This document shows, one piece after another, positions 1-7,501 of a DNA stretch of 64,000 nt (positions are counted from its first letter, which is position 1; each line of letters starts with the position of its first letter). Source of the DNA: Clostridia bacterium (GTDB taxonomy: Bacteria; Bacillota; Clostridia; Oscillospirales; CAG-272); assembly GCA_017503285.1 (NCBI GenBank), contig JAFVTH010000005.1:1-64000 (forward strand), written 5' to 3'. The position numbers were made by a program, and so were the translations under genes. A model generated the notes under the pieces. That model was not told the origin of the DNA. It saw nothing but the letters and a program-made list of their open reading frames with translations, and searched no databases.

Positions 1-158
1 AAAATTTTGGCAAGATTGCGACGCAGTTGTATTAACATACTACAAGGAACAAGCTTGTCAAAATTACTAAAGGCTTGACGGATGCTATGCTGAACCTTGG
101 TATTTTGCCGTAAATACACGGCTTAAGGCTGGTTCGTTTCACTCCCGTCAGGCATACC

Positions 159-1859
159 TTAAAATAGGTCGTCAAAGTCATTTTTCTTTGGTCTTTCCCT
201 CTCCAAAACCGCGTGTATGTCGTACACGTTTGCCTGTGGGTCAAAGAGCCTTAGAGGTGGCTTATATAGACTTTTCTCCTTTGAAAGCTCCTGCATAAAG
301 AATGGTGTTAGATAGCTTTTCATATTTTGGCTAAGCCTTGACCTTACGTATAGCTGACCAAGGGTCAAGCTGTCAAGGTCGCTTTTTCTTACAACAGGCA
401 CGTTTTCGGAAAACTTTGAGGCGCTGACGCTTCCATCATTTGAGATTTGGAACGAGGTCTTAGTGCCTATTTTATTGCCCATAGAGCGAGCAAAGTCCTC
501 CTTTGTTTCGTCGTTGTTACAGCCCACGAAAAGATGAAGGTCGCAGTTGTCGCTGATTACTGCGCTTGTTTCGTTTCCGTAAACCATATCAAGCTGTTGC
601 TTTGACTGTATTGCCATAAGCATCCATATTTTTCTTGAACGCAGGGTTGTTATTTTGTTTGCTATATTTGGCATTTTTGGCATATTGGCAAACTCATCAG
701 CCAAAAATATAAAGTCTCTTGGTAATTCCTTTTCGTCCCTGCTATCGGCAGCTGTTATAAGCTCGTTTACAAGGTCGTTTATAAGCATCATCGCTACGCT
801 GTTTGTGGTTTTCTGACGGTCATCTGTTATAACGAATATGGCATATGGCTTTTGGCTGTTTGCTATTTCACGCAGATTAAGGTCATTTGAGCTTTCTGTT
901 ATTGCGCTCATTGAATTGCTTGAAAACTCGCTAAGCTGAGTGTTAAGGGTTGTGGCATAGCCGTCTCTTGTGTTTCTTGCCCTTAAGCGATAGTTTGCGG
1001 CAAGGGCGCTGTTTACGCAAGGGATATGCTCTGCACGAGTTAGCCAATCTATAAGATTTTCAAAATCCTCCTCTGTGGAAAAGGATGCTCTTATAAGATT
1101 TGCCATTGTAAATTTTTCTCTTGTTAGCTTATTTTGTGGGTTTTCAGAGTCGTAAAGCAATGTTCTTGCAAGGGCATTAAACATTGTTCTTGCGCCATCC
1201 ACCCAGTTTTTGTCGTTAGGGTCTGTTACAGGAATTATGATATGGCTTATATCTATAAGCGCTCTTTCAACACCCTCTATAAGCTTTAGGTATTTTATAT
1301 TCGCCTCTACCCTTGCCTCTTCCTTTGTTTCGTAAGTCTTGCCACCAAAGTCCGTGCCTATTAGGTCATTATCCAAAAGCTCCTTTATCCGTATTGCATC
1401 GTGATAGTCGTCATAAATCTGACTAAGGAAGTTATACCTTGCGCTTCTGAAGGAATCCTGCATATTAAGGATTCTTACCTGATAGCCGTTTCTTTCAAGA
1501 TGGTTGCCAAGCTGGGTTGAGATATCCCCCTTTAGGTCTGTTACAAGGAATGATGGCTTTAGCTCATCCCTCATTTCAGAATTAAGGGCAAGGATATTTT
1601 TTATTATGACCTCGCTTTTACCTGTACCTGTGCTACCGGTAAGCAGGCAATGAGAGATAGGCACAAAAAGTGCCTTATTCTCATCCTTGCTTAGGTAAAC
1701 CGGCCAGCCCATATTATCAAGTGTATTTATTTTGTCAAGCTCTACCCATGTGCCGTTTCTAACCTTGGCATCAGCATGGCAATCCATGCACGAGGAATCC
1801 TCGTGATATTTGCGGTTTTCGTGCTCTAGGGATTTGCTTATTGAGCTATTTATATTCAT
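159..1859 (-). CDS. TraG/VirD4-like ATPase lacking a membrane anchor
   Basis: 566 residues. Walker A GSTGTGKS is at 75-82 and a Walker B-type strand ending DEF at 388-390, the layout of TraG/TraD/VirD4 coupling ATPases, hexameric pumps that feed DNA to conjugation channels. Unlike classic coupling proteins it shows no N-terminal transmembrane helices. Instead the first 30 residues carry a CxxCH cluster (C24, C27, H28), perhaps a zinc site. The start is the ATG preceded by AAGGAG with a 7-nt spacer. It is the second gene of a leftward pair, 11 bp after the helical protein at 1871-2602. No relaxase or other transfer gene is in view, so conjugation is inference; it may be a remnant of an integrated element or a soluble DNA pump with another role. 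Confidence 0.8.
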   Translation of the reverse strand: MNINSSISKSLEHENRKYHEDSSCMDCHADAKVRNGTWVELDKINTLDNMGWPVYLSKDENKALFVPISHCLLTGSTGTGKSEVIIKNILALNSEMRDELKPSFLVTDLKGDISTQLGNHLERNGYQVRILNMQDSFRSARYNFLSQIYDDYHDAIRIKELLDNDLIGTDFGGKTYETKEEARVEANIKYLKLIEGVERALIDISHIIIPVTDPNDKNWVDGARTMFNALARTLLYDSENPQNKLTREKFTMANLIRASFSTEEDFENLIDWLTRAEHIPCVNSALAANYRLRARNTRDGYATTLNTQLSEFSSNSMSAITESSNDLNLREIANSQKPYAIFVITDDRQKTTNSVAMMLINDLVNELITAADSRDEKELPRDFIFLADEFANMPKMPNIANKITTLRSRKIWMLMAIQSKQQLDMVYGNETSAVISDNCDLHLFVGCNNDETKEDFARSMGNKIGTKTSFQISNDGSVSASKFSENVPVVRKSDLDSLTLGQLYVRSRLSQNMKSYLTPFFMQELSKEKSLYKPPLRLFDPQANVYDIHAVLERERPKKNDFDDLF

Positions 1860-1870
1860 ATTATCACTCC

Positions 1871-2602
1871 TTATCTGGTAAAGCCGCTGATAACGTTCTT
1901 AGGAGAGATGCCATTACGCTTCATAAAGGACTTTTCTCTCTTTACCCTTTCGTCAAGCTCCTTTATTTTGTCATCAGTCAGCATTTTATGTGACTCCTCT
2001 CTTTCCCTCTCAAACCAAGGACTTAGCTCAAGCTCCAGCTCCTCGGTTAGGATTTTCTTAAGCAGGGATGAAAAGAAGTATGCGTTTTCGTATTCCTTTT
2101 TGTCAAAGTGGATTGTAGCAAGGTGCTCCAGTGCCTCGATAGAGCCAATCTCGACCAGCTTTGTAAAGCCGTCCACTGCCTCATTTTCCCTGCCTGCACC
2201 AAAATCTATGTATGCCCTTTCAAGCCTTGACTCCATTGTTTGCGGGGATTTTCCAAAAACGGAAACACGCCACTCAACGCTGTCGGTAAACAAGGGCTTG
2301 TCCTCTTTTCTTAGAGCCTCAAAGCAATCATTTAATGCGCATGCCGCTGTTATTTGCTCCTCGTCAAGACCAAGCATGCTTGTTAAAAGGGCGTAGTTTT
2401 TGCTGCTTGTTAAATTGTTGATTTTTTCCTCCTCAACCATAAGCACGGTTTCGTATACACGTCTAAATGCCTCTGTGCCCTCCTTTATGCCGGCACTTCT
2501 TGCAAAAAGCGCAAGTAATCTATAGCTTTCCTTGTCTGTATAGAAACGACCAACTGTGGTTGAAAAATATTTTCTGTAAAGCTCGTAATTTGTTTTCTTC
2601 AT
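1871..2602 (-). CDS. helical protein of unknown function, partner of the TraG-like gene
   Basis: 243 residues, not recognised. It is rich in charged residues and predicted helical; residues about 130-185 read like degenerate TPR-type helical hairpins (alternating small and aromatic residues, with a run GSIEALEHLATIHFDKKEY). There is no signal peptide or membrane segment. The C-terminal 60 residues are very basic/acidic and probably coiled coil. It is the first gene of the leftward pair with the TraG-like ATPase (11 bp apart), so the two are probably co-transcribed and may interact, for example as an adaptor to the ATPase; that is inference from position only. Confidence 0.6.
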   Translation of the reverse strand: MKKTNYELYRKYFSTTVGRFYTDKESYRLLALFARSAGIKEGTEAFRRVYETVLMVEEEKINNLTSSKNYALLTSMLGLDEEQITAACALNDCFEALRKEDKPLFTDSVEWRVSVFGKSPQTMESRLERAYIDFGAGRENEAVDGFTKLVEIGSIEALEHLATIHFDKKEYENAYFFSSLLKKILTEELELELSPWFEREREESHKMLTDDKIKELDERVKREKSFMKRNGISPKNVISGFTR

Positions 2603-2725
2603 TTTCCTTTACCTCATTTTCCTTAGTATTTTTTATGTAAAGGCTATGGGGAGCTTGATATCCAAAGCCGTTATAACGTAGTCAGACGACAGTCCGGGAA
2701 AATCCACAAAACCATCGTCATCTCG

Positions 2726-2754
2726 CATATATATACTATCTATATTTTTGACAA
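2726..2754 (-). promoter_or_regulatory. predicted promoter of the TraG-like operon
   Basis: Reading leftward, TTGTCA (2754-2749) and TATATG (2731-2726) are 17 bp apart; a TATATA is also available with a 15-bp spacer. The imperfect palindrome at 2777-2796 lies just upstream. Strength cannot be judged from sequence. Confidence 0.4.
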
Positions 2755-2776
2755 TGTTTTACTAACTTTTGGTAAT

Positions 2777-2796
2777 TGAAACAAAATTTTGGTTCA
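2777..2796. promoter_or_regulatory. imperfect palindrome, candidate operator (GGTTCA type)
   Basis: Arms TGAAaCAAAA and TTTTGgTTCA form a 20-bp inverted repeat with one mismatched pair. The outer half-site TTCA/TGAA matches the palindrome at 2961-2974. It sits upstream of the leftward promoter in the divergent region and could bind the HTH protein at 3043. Confidence 0.4.
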
Positions 2797-2960
2797 TTTT
2801 TTTGTACTTTTTGCATTTTTGGCGTTTTTTGTCGATTTTCTTAAGACTTGTTTTTGTATTTTCGGAAAAATCCCTGCACTTAAAGGGCTTTTTTGACATA
2901 TGAAAGTTATTTTCGCTTTAAGCTTTTCATCATTTTGTTAAAATTGTTTTTCAATAAATT

Positions 2961-2974
2961 TGAACCTTGGTTCA
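2961..2974. promoter_or_regulatory. palindrome TGAACC-TT-GGTTCA, candidate operator
   Basis: A perfect 6-bp inverted repeat with a 2-bp centre, ending 9 bp before the -35 box of the rightward promoter. It shares GGTTCA with the site at 2777-2796. Together they suggest that one regulator, most simply the adjacent HTH protein, controls both divergent operons. The remaining DNA between 2797 and 2960 is AT-rich and holds nothing I can name. Confidence 0.45.
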
Positions 2975-2983
2975 TTTTTATTA

Positions 2984-3012
2984 TTGACTAAATAAGAAAT
3001 ATATGGTAATAT
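2984..3012 (+). promoter_or_regulatory. predicted promoter of the HTH/HD-TGS operon
   Basis: TTGACT (2984-2989), 17-bp spacer, TAATAT (3007-3012), 30 bp before the start codon of the HTH gene. Confidence 0.55.
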
Positions 3013-3042
3013 TATTTTGAAGAATTTTGAAGGAGGCTTTTT

Positions 3043-4110
3043 ATGGTTCGCAACACGGATTTAAGATCAGTTATCAAGAAAAACCTAAACAAGCTTATGG
3101 ACGCAAAAAATCTTAGCCAGGTGGAGCTTGGCAGGATTATGAACATCACTACAAAGTCTACTATTAATAACTATGTAAATGAGCTGAGCGACAGTATACC
3201 GGACATTATTTCGCTTAACTATTTATGCACCTATTTTGGTATACCCATGGATCTTTTCCTGTCCCCAAGCTTTAGCCCTGACTCTGCCTACGAGATTGAG
3301 GGTGTGCATATTGACGAGTACGACAAATTTGTGGGCATTTATAGCCTTTACTACATAACCACAAGCAAGCTTTTTACATATTCCACTCAGTACAGCGACC
3401 AACCGGAGCTTTCCTTTGGCGCACTTGCTATTGTTAAAAACGGCGGCAACCAAATCACCACCTGCTCCTACCAGGCTTATGCCTGCTTTTCTCTTAAGGA
3501 CGAGGCTGAAATGGCTGACCTTAAGGCAGGGGCTGAGCTTGCGCTTTCCCGTGGGGACAATGTGGGAGTAAGAAATCTATTTACCGAAAAGTCCTCATAC
3601 TACGTTGGGGATTTTGGGCTTTTGCAAAAGGGCAAGTTTTATACAATAAACCTAAAGGGCTATCAAAAATCAAGCGGCGACGACCCACGCCTTATGGTTT
3701 GCGACAATGCGCAGCTTATGGGCTTTAACCCCGATGAGATGGGCACATTTCTTGGCAGCGGCGCACTTAGCTCCTCTCTTTCCCGAGGCATGAAAAAGTC
3801 CCCTTGCGCTCAGCTTGTGCTTCTTTCAAGAATAACCCTTGATGAGTATGGCAAGCAGGACATTATGAAAAAGCTGCTTAAGCCGAACCAAAATTTTTCG
3901 ACAGACAACGCAACTAATAAAATAATGAAGAGATACGATGAGCTTATGGCTAATCCGAATTACCCAAGCGAGGACCGTCACATTCTTCTGAAAAGCCATG
4001 TAAACAAATGTATCCTTGAGGAGCTGACAAACAACTGCTCCCAGCTTTTCTCATTGCTTGAGGAGGGCGACCAATTTTTATACCGTTACTTAAAAACCTA
4101 CAATAATTAA
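3043..4110 (+). CDS. XRE-like HTH regulator with a large uncharacterised C-terminal domain
   Basis: 355 residues. Residues about 8-75 form an XRE/Cro-like helix-turn-helix (LSQVELGRIMNITTKSTINN, then a second helical pair). The remaining 280 residues match no family I know; they are mixed alpha/beta with several glycine-rich turns and no membrane segment, so they may be a sensor domain. The start has AGGAGG 6 nt upstream. It lies 12 bp before the HD-TGS gene and is surely co-transcribed with it. It faces the divergent TraG-like operon, with two GGTTCA palindromes between them. The likely role is control of both operons in response to a signal read by the C-terminal domain; the signal is unknown. 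Confidence 0.65.
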   Translation: MVRNTDLRSVIKKNLNKLMDAKNLSQVELGRIMNITTKSTINNYVNELSDSIPDIISLNYLCTYFGIPMDLFLSPSFSPDSAYEIEGVHIDEYDKFVGIYSLYYITTSKLFTYSTQYSDQPELSFGALAIVKNGGNQITTCSYQAYACFSLKDEAEMADLKAGAELALSRGDNVGVRNLFTEKSSYYVGDFGLLQKGKFYTINLKGYQKSSGDDPRLMVCDNAQLMGFNPDEMGTFLGSGALSSSLSRGMKKSPCAQLVLLSRITLDEYGKQDIMKKLLKPNQNFSTDNATNKIMKRYDELMANPNYPSEDRHILLKSHVNKCILEELTNNCSQLFSLLEEGDQFLYRYLKTYNN

Positions 4111-4122
4111 GGAGGCTCTATA

Positions 4123-5625
4123 ATGAATTACTACACTCTAAGCCCTTTAGAAAACGAGCCCTTCAAGATGGTTGATAGTCAGTTTGAGGTTCTTATAAAC
4201 CAGATAGAGTCCATTTTGCAAAAGGACGATAATATAGCTAAGGTTGATATAGAAATTCTAAAAAAAGCCTGGGACGTGGCTAAATTTTGGCATAAAAACG
4301 CCCTTAGGATATCGGGAGATTTATATCTTATACACCCTCTTGCCGTTTGTCAAAAGCTTTGCTACGACGGCTTGCTTGAAACAAATGCTCTTGTGGCATC
4401 TCTGCTACACGATACAGTGGAGGACAAGACAGGCTATACCTTTAAGAAAATGGAGGAGGACTTTAACAAAACAGTATGCGCCTATGTGCGCGCTGTAACA
4501 AAAATCGAGGCAACAGAGGACCCGCTTGACCTTAGCACAAAAAAATACACAAGTCAGTTAACCGATGAAAGGCTTTTGGCAGCCAGCGAAAAGCACAAGG
4601 CTGCGCTTTATATCAAGTTTGCGGACAGGCTACACAATCTGCGCACCTGCCAAAAAATGCCTGCCGAACGAATAGAAAAAAACACCACCCATACAAAGGC
4701 TGTGCTTGTTCCGCTTGCAAGGCGTATGGGCTGTAACTCTATTGCTGACGAGCTTATTGATGCTTGTATGATGGCACAGCAGCCAAGACACCACGCAAAT
4801 ATTAGCGAGCAGCTTGCATCCTTTGTCCAAAACTCAAGAAAGACGCTTAATAAGACCTTTGGAGCGTTTAAGACCTGCTGCAAGGACAAGGCAGTTTTAG
4901 AGGGTGCAGATGGGAAAATCGAGACACCTCCCCCCGTGTTTGTGGCTAAGCAGATAAAGAAGCTCAGCTCCTTTGTTAACCTAAACAGACCGGATTTGTT
5001 TTCCTTTTACGGATATCGTCCTTATGCTGTTTTGTACTTCAAAATACTAAATCCAACCGATGAATCCCTGTTTACACAATTTATAAAAATATGCCAGCCG
5101 CTAATTGACGACGGTATTATTTCTGTAGATGGCGAGGGCAAGGCAGACAGAATCAAAACAACCGAGGTTGTTTATATGGATGTTGTGGATTTTTACAGCA
5201 ACCGTATAAGGGTTTGGGTAAGCTCCGAGGATTTTAGAAACACGCTAACAAAGCAACCTGACATTAAGCTTTCGCTAATGGCTCTTTTGCCACCGGAGAG
5301 AAAAATACAGGTCTTTACCCGTGATGGACGAGCTATGGAAATCGAAAAGGGCAGCACGGTTTTGGACTTTGCCTTTATGCTAAACCAAGAAATCGGCGCA
5401 AGCTTTCTTGGTGCCGAGGTAAATGGCGTAAGGGTTGAAATTGACCACGTGCTTATGCAGGACGACCATGTTACAATCATAAGGGGAGAGTCCTACACGG
5501 CACGCCTTGACTGGTTCCCTATTTTGGAAACAAAAACTGCAAGAAACCGCCTTGTTGAGGTGTTTAAGCAAAGCTTAGAAATAAAAAAAGCAAGCAAGGA
5601 CACACAGGAAAAGGAGCAAAAATAG
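4123..5625 (+). CDS. HD-TGS protein related to RelA/SpoT, synthetase motifs missing
   Basis: 500 residues. Residues 50-215 form a RelA/SpoT-type HD hydrolase domain with the metal ligands in place: H71, H96-D97 followed by VED (99-101), and ADRLHN at 167-172. Residues about 394-455 form a TGS domain. The region between, where (p)ppGpp synthetase should sit, is shorter and lacks the family's catalytic signatures (no YxSLHT-like motif, no G-loop arginines); residues 290-375 keep only a faint trace of that fold. The simplest reading is a hydrolase-only alarmone or nucleotide enzyme regulated through TGS. It is the second gene after the HTH regulator and has its own AAGGAGG site and a strong terminator. 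Possible roles are stress control of the neighbouring mobile-element genes or nucleotide-based defence; both are inference. Confidence 0.7.
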   Translation: MNYYTLSPLENEPFKMVDSQFEVLINQIESILQKDDNIAKVDIEILKKAWDVAKFWHKNALRISGDLYLIHPLAVCQKLCYDGLLETNALVASLLHDTVEDKTGYTFKKMEEDFNKTVCAYVRAVTKIEATEDPLDLSTKKYTSQLTDERLLAASEKHKAALYIKFADRLHNLRTCQKMPAERIEKNTTHTKAVLVPLARRMGCNSIADELIDACMMAQQPRHHANISEQLASFVQNSRKTLNKTFGAFKTCCKDKAVLEGADGKIETPPPVFVAKQIKKLSSFVNLNRPDLFSFYGYRPYAVLYFKILNPTDESLFTQFIKICQPLIDDGIISVDGEGKADRIKTTEVVYMDVVDFYSNRIRVWVSSEDFRNTLTKQPDIKLSLMALLPPERKIQVFTRDGRAMEIEKGSTVLDFAFMLNQEIGASFLGAEVNGVRVEIDHVLMQDDHVTIIRGESYTARLDWFPILETKTARNRLVEVFKQSLEIKKASKDTQEKEQK

Positions 5626-5639
5626 CCTATTTTAGAACA

Positions 5640-5668
5640 AAAAGCCACAAAAATTTTGTGGCTTTTTT
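5640..5668 (+). terminator. terminator after the HD-TGS gene
   Basis: Hairpin AAAGCCACAAAA/TTTTGTGGCTTT followed by a T run, 15 bp after the stop codon. Confidence 0.85.
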
Positions 5669-5678
5669 AATATTATTA

Positions 5679-5707
5679 TTGAATTTTCGTTTTTGTGGTG
5701 CTATAAT
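5679..5707 (+). promoter_or_regulatory. predicted promoter of the small membrane protein
   Basis: TTGAAT (5679-5684), 17-bp spacer, consensus TATAAT (5702-5707), 45 bp before the start codon. Confidence 0.65.
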
Positions 5708-5751
5708 GGGCTTGTTGGTAAAACCAATTAATATTTGAAAGGAGAAATACT

Positions 5752-6063
5752 ATGGATTTTCTAAGAAAGCTTTATCCTGCTTCCTTCAAGCTCGAAAAGG
5801 GCAACGTTAAGCCATTTGTTATTACACTCATTGTTTACGTAGTTATCGGCATCATCTTGGCTGTTATCAGTGGCGTTACAAATGCTCTCGTTGGTGGCAT
5901 TGAGGTTGTTGGACCTATTGTAGGTGTAGTTCTTTGGGCTATTACAACAGTAGTTGATATCTATTGCACAGGCGGTATAGTTGTTTCCATTCTTAAGTTC
6001 GTTGGTGTTATTAAGGACCAAGCTCCACAAGAGGAAGCAAAGACAGAAGAAAACAACGACTAA
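5752..6063 (+). CDS. small two-helix membrane protein, unknown function
   Basis: 103 residues. A short amphipathic N-terminus is followed by hydrophobic helices at about 20-44 and 52-86; the tail is soluble and acidic (QEEAKTEENND). There is no known motif. The gene has its own consensus promoter, a GAAAGGAG ribosome site 7 nt upstream and a bidirectional terminator, so it is a real, independently expressed unit. The small size and simple promoter suggest steady expression. I do not recognise the family. Confidence 0.75.
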   Translation: MDFLRKLYPASFKLEKGNVKPFVITLIVYVVIGIILAVISGVTNALVGGIEVVGPIVGVVLWAITTVVDIYCTGGIVVSILKFVGVIKDQAPQEEAKTEENND

Positions 6064-6076
6064 TTCTTACATAATT

Positions 6077-6108
6077 AAAAAAGAGCAGATTTTATTCTGC
6101 TCTTTTTT
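6077..6108. terminator. bidirectional terminator between the small membrane protein and uxaC
   Basis: Hairpin AGAGCAGA/TCTGCTCT with A and T runs on both sides; it serves the rightward gene ending at 6063 and uxaC ending leftward at 6113. Confidence 0.85.
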
Positions 6109-6112
6109 CTTT

Positions 6113-7501
6113 TTACATATTGAAGTAATTTATTGCGTTGTTGTAGCAAACGTCCTTGACTACGCTTCCGACGAAGTCCATATCCCCTGTCATCTCTCCA
6201 TTTTCCATAAGTCCACCGAGATAGTTACAAAGGATTCTACGGAAATAGTGATGACGTGGGTAAGAAAGGAAGGAACGGCTGTCTGTAAGCATACCGACAA
6301 ATGCGCCAAGGTGACCTGTGGCTGTTAGGTCCTCAAGGTGCTTTTCCATACCTATCTTGTTATCAAGGAACCACCAAGCAGGTCCGTACTGAACCTTTCC
6401 CCTTGTATTGCTTCCCTGGAAGCAACCGATAAGAGCCATAATTTCAGCGTTCATCTTTGGGTTAAGGTTAAAGATAATTAGCTTTGGCAGGCTGTTTTCG
6501 TTGTCAAGCCTGTCAAGCAAGCGGGATAGCATTGAAATGCTATTTGTATCGGAAATAGAGTCAAAGCCTGTATCAAGACCCAAGCGACCAAGCATTTTTG
6601 TATTGTTGTTTCTCATAGCGCCTATATGTAGCTCGGTTGCAATATTGTACCTTGCATAAAGCCTCATAAGGAAGTAAACAAGGTGACCCTTATAGGTATC
6701 AATATCCTCTTTAGTAGGTGCTTTACCTGACAAAACTGCCTTGAACACTCTATCCGCCTCTTCCCTTTTCGGAACGGCAGGCACATATTCAACAGCGATA
6801 TCGCTTGCCCTTGCCCCCACCTGTAAAAATGCGTTAAGACGCTTTTCAATAGCGCACTCAAGAGTTGAAAGATCCTCTATCTTGTGGGTTTGTGCCTCAA
6901 GCATACCGATAAAGGTAAGGAATTTTTCAGCCTCCATATTCATTATCTTGTCAGCGCGAAAGGCTGGGACAACCTTAAATTTGTAGTTCTTTTCTGCTAT
7001 TTTTTCAAAGGTTGTAAGGTCATCAAAAACCTCGTTTGTTGTGAATACGTGAGTTACATTTGAGCTTTCAATCAAGCTTTGTGGGGTAACGTTATTTTTC
7101 TTTATATATTCGTTACACATATCCCAAATAGCCTCTGCGTTTTGGGCGTTGATTTCAAGAGTACAGCCAAAATATTCCTCAAGCTCCACCTGTGACCAAT
7201 GGTAAAGCGGGTTACCAAAGGCTGTGCCAAGCACAGAGCAATAGGTAATAAATTTTTCCTTATTTGATTTTGTGCCTGTAATATATTCCTCGTCTACGCC
7301 ATAGTTGCGCATAAGTCTCCACTTGTAGTGGTCCCCTGCCAGCCAGATTTCAAAAATGTCGCTAAAGGGCTTGTTTTCAAGAATTTGCTTTTCCGGCAAA
7401 TGACAATGATAGTCAATAATCGGCATGTTTTTTGCGTAGTCAAAATATAGCCCTTCTGCTGTTTTGGTTGTTAATAAAAAGTTTTTCTTAATGTAGCTCA
7501 T
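6113..7501 (-). CDS. uxaC: glucuronate/galacturonate isomerase
   Basis: 462 residues, the usual length for UxaC. It converts D-glucuronate to D-fructuronate and D-galacturonate to D-tagaturonate, the first step of hexuronate breakdown in the cytoplasm. The metal-site sequence DYHCHL near residue 30 is typical of the amidohydrolase-fold uronate isomerases, and the C-terminal LSYPRHHYFRRILCN stretch is characteristic. Last gene of the leftward uxaB-uxaA-uxaC operon; its ATG shares one base with the uxaA stop codon (TAATG), so translation is probably coupled. Confidence 0.95.
   Translation of the reverse strand: MSYIKKNFLLTTKTAEGLYFDYAKNMPIIDYHCHLPEKQILENKPFSDIFEIWLAGDHYKWRLMRNYGVDEEYITGTKSNKEKFITYCSVLGTAFGNPLYHWSQVELEEYFGCTLEINAQNAEAIWDMCNEYIKKNNVTPQSLIESSNVTHVFTTNEVFDDLTTFEKIAEKNYKFKVVPAFRADKIMNMEAEKFLTFIGMLEAQTHKIEDLSTLECAIEKRLNAFLQVGARASDIAVEYVPAVPKREEADRVFKAVLSGKAPTKEDIDTYKGHLVYFLMRLYARYNIATELHIGAMRNNNTKMLGRLGLDTGFDSISDTNSISMLSRLLDRLDNENSLPKLIIFNLNPKMNAEIMALIGCFQGSNTRGKVQYGPAWWFLDNKIGMEKHLEDLTATGHLGAFVGMLTDSRSFLSYPRHHYFRRILCNYLGGLMENGEMTGDMDFVGSVVKDVCYNNAINYFNM

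Noticed and set aside
1..158. Open frames in the first 158 bases
   Set aside because: Short, interrupted frames on both strands and an imperfect GCCGT/ACGGC hairpin; nothing that can be named without sequence to the left.
2633..2728. 31-codon leftward ORF in the divergent region
   Set aside because: The sequence looks protein-like, but its ATG lies inside the predicted -10 box and has no ribosome binding site.
2845..2900. CCCT/AGGG hairpin with T run in the divergent region
   Set aside because: The stem has only four pairs; probably chance in AT-rich DNA.
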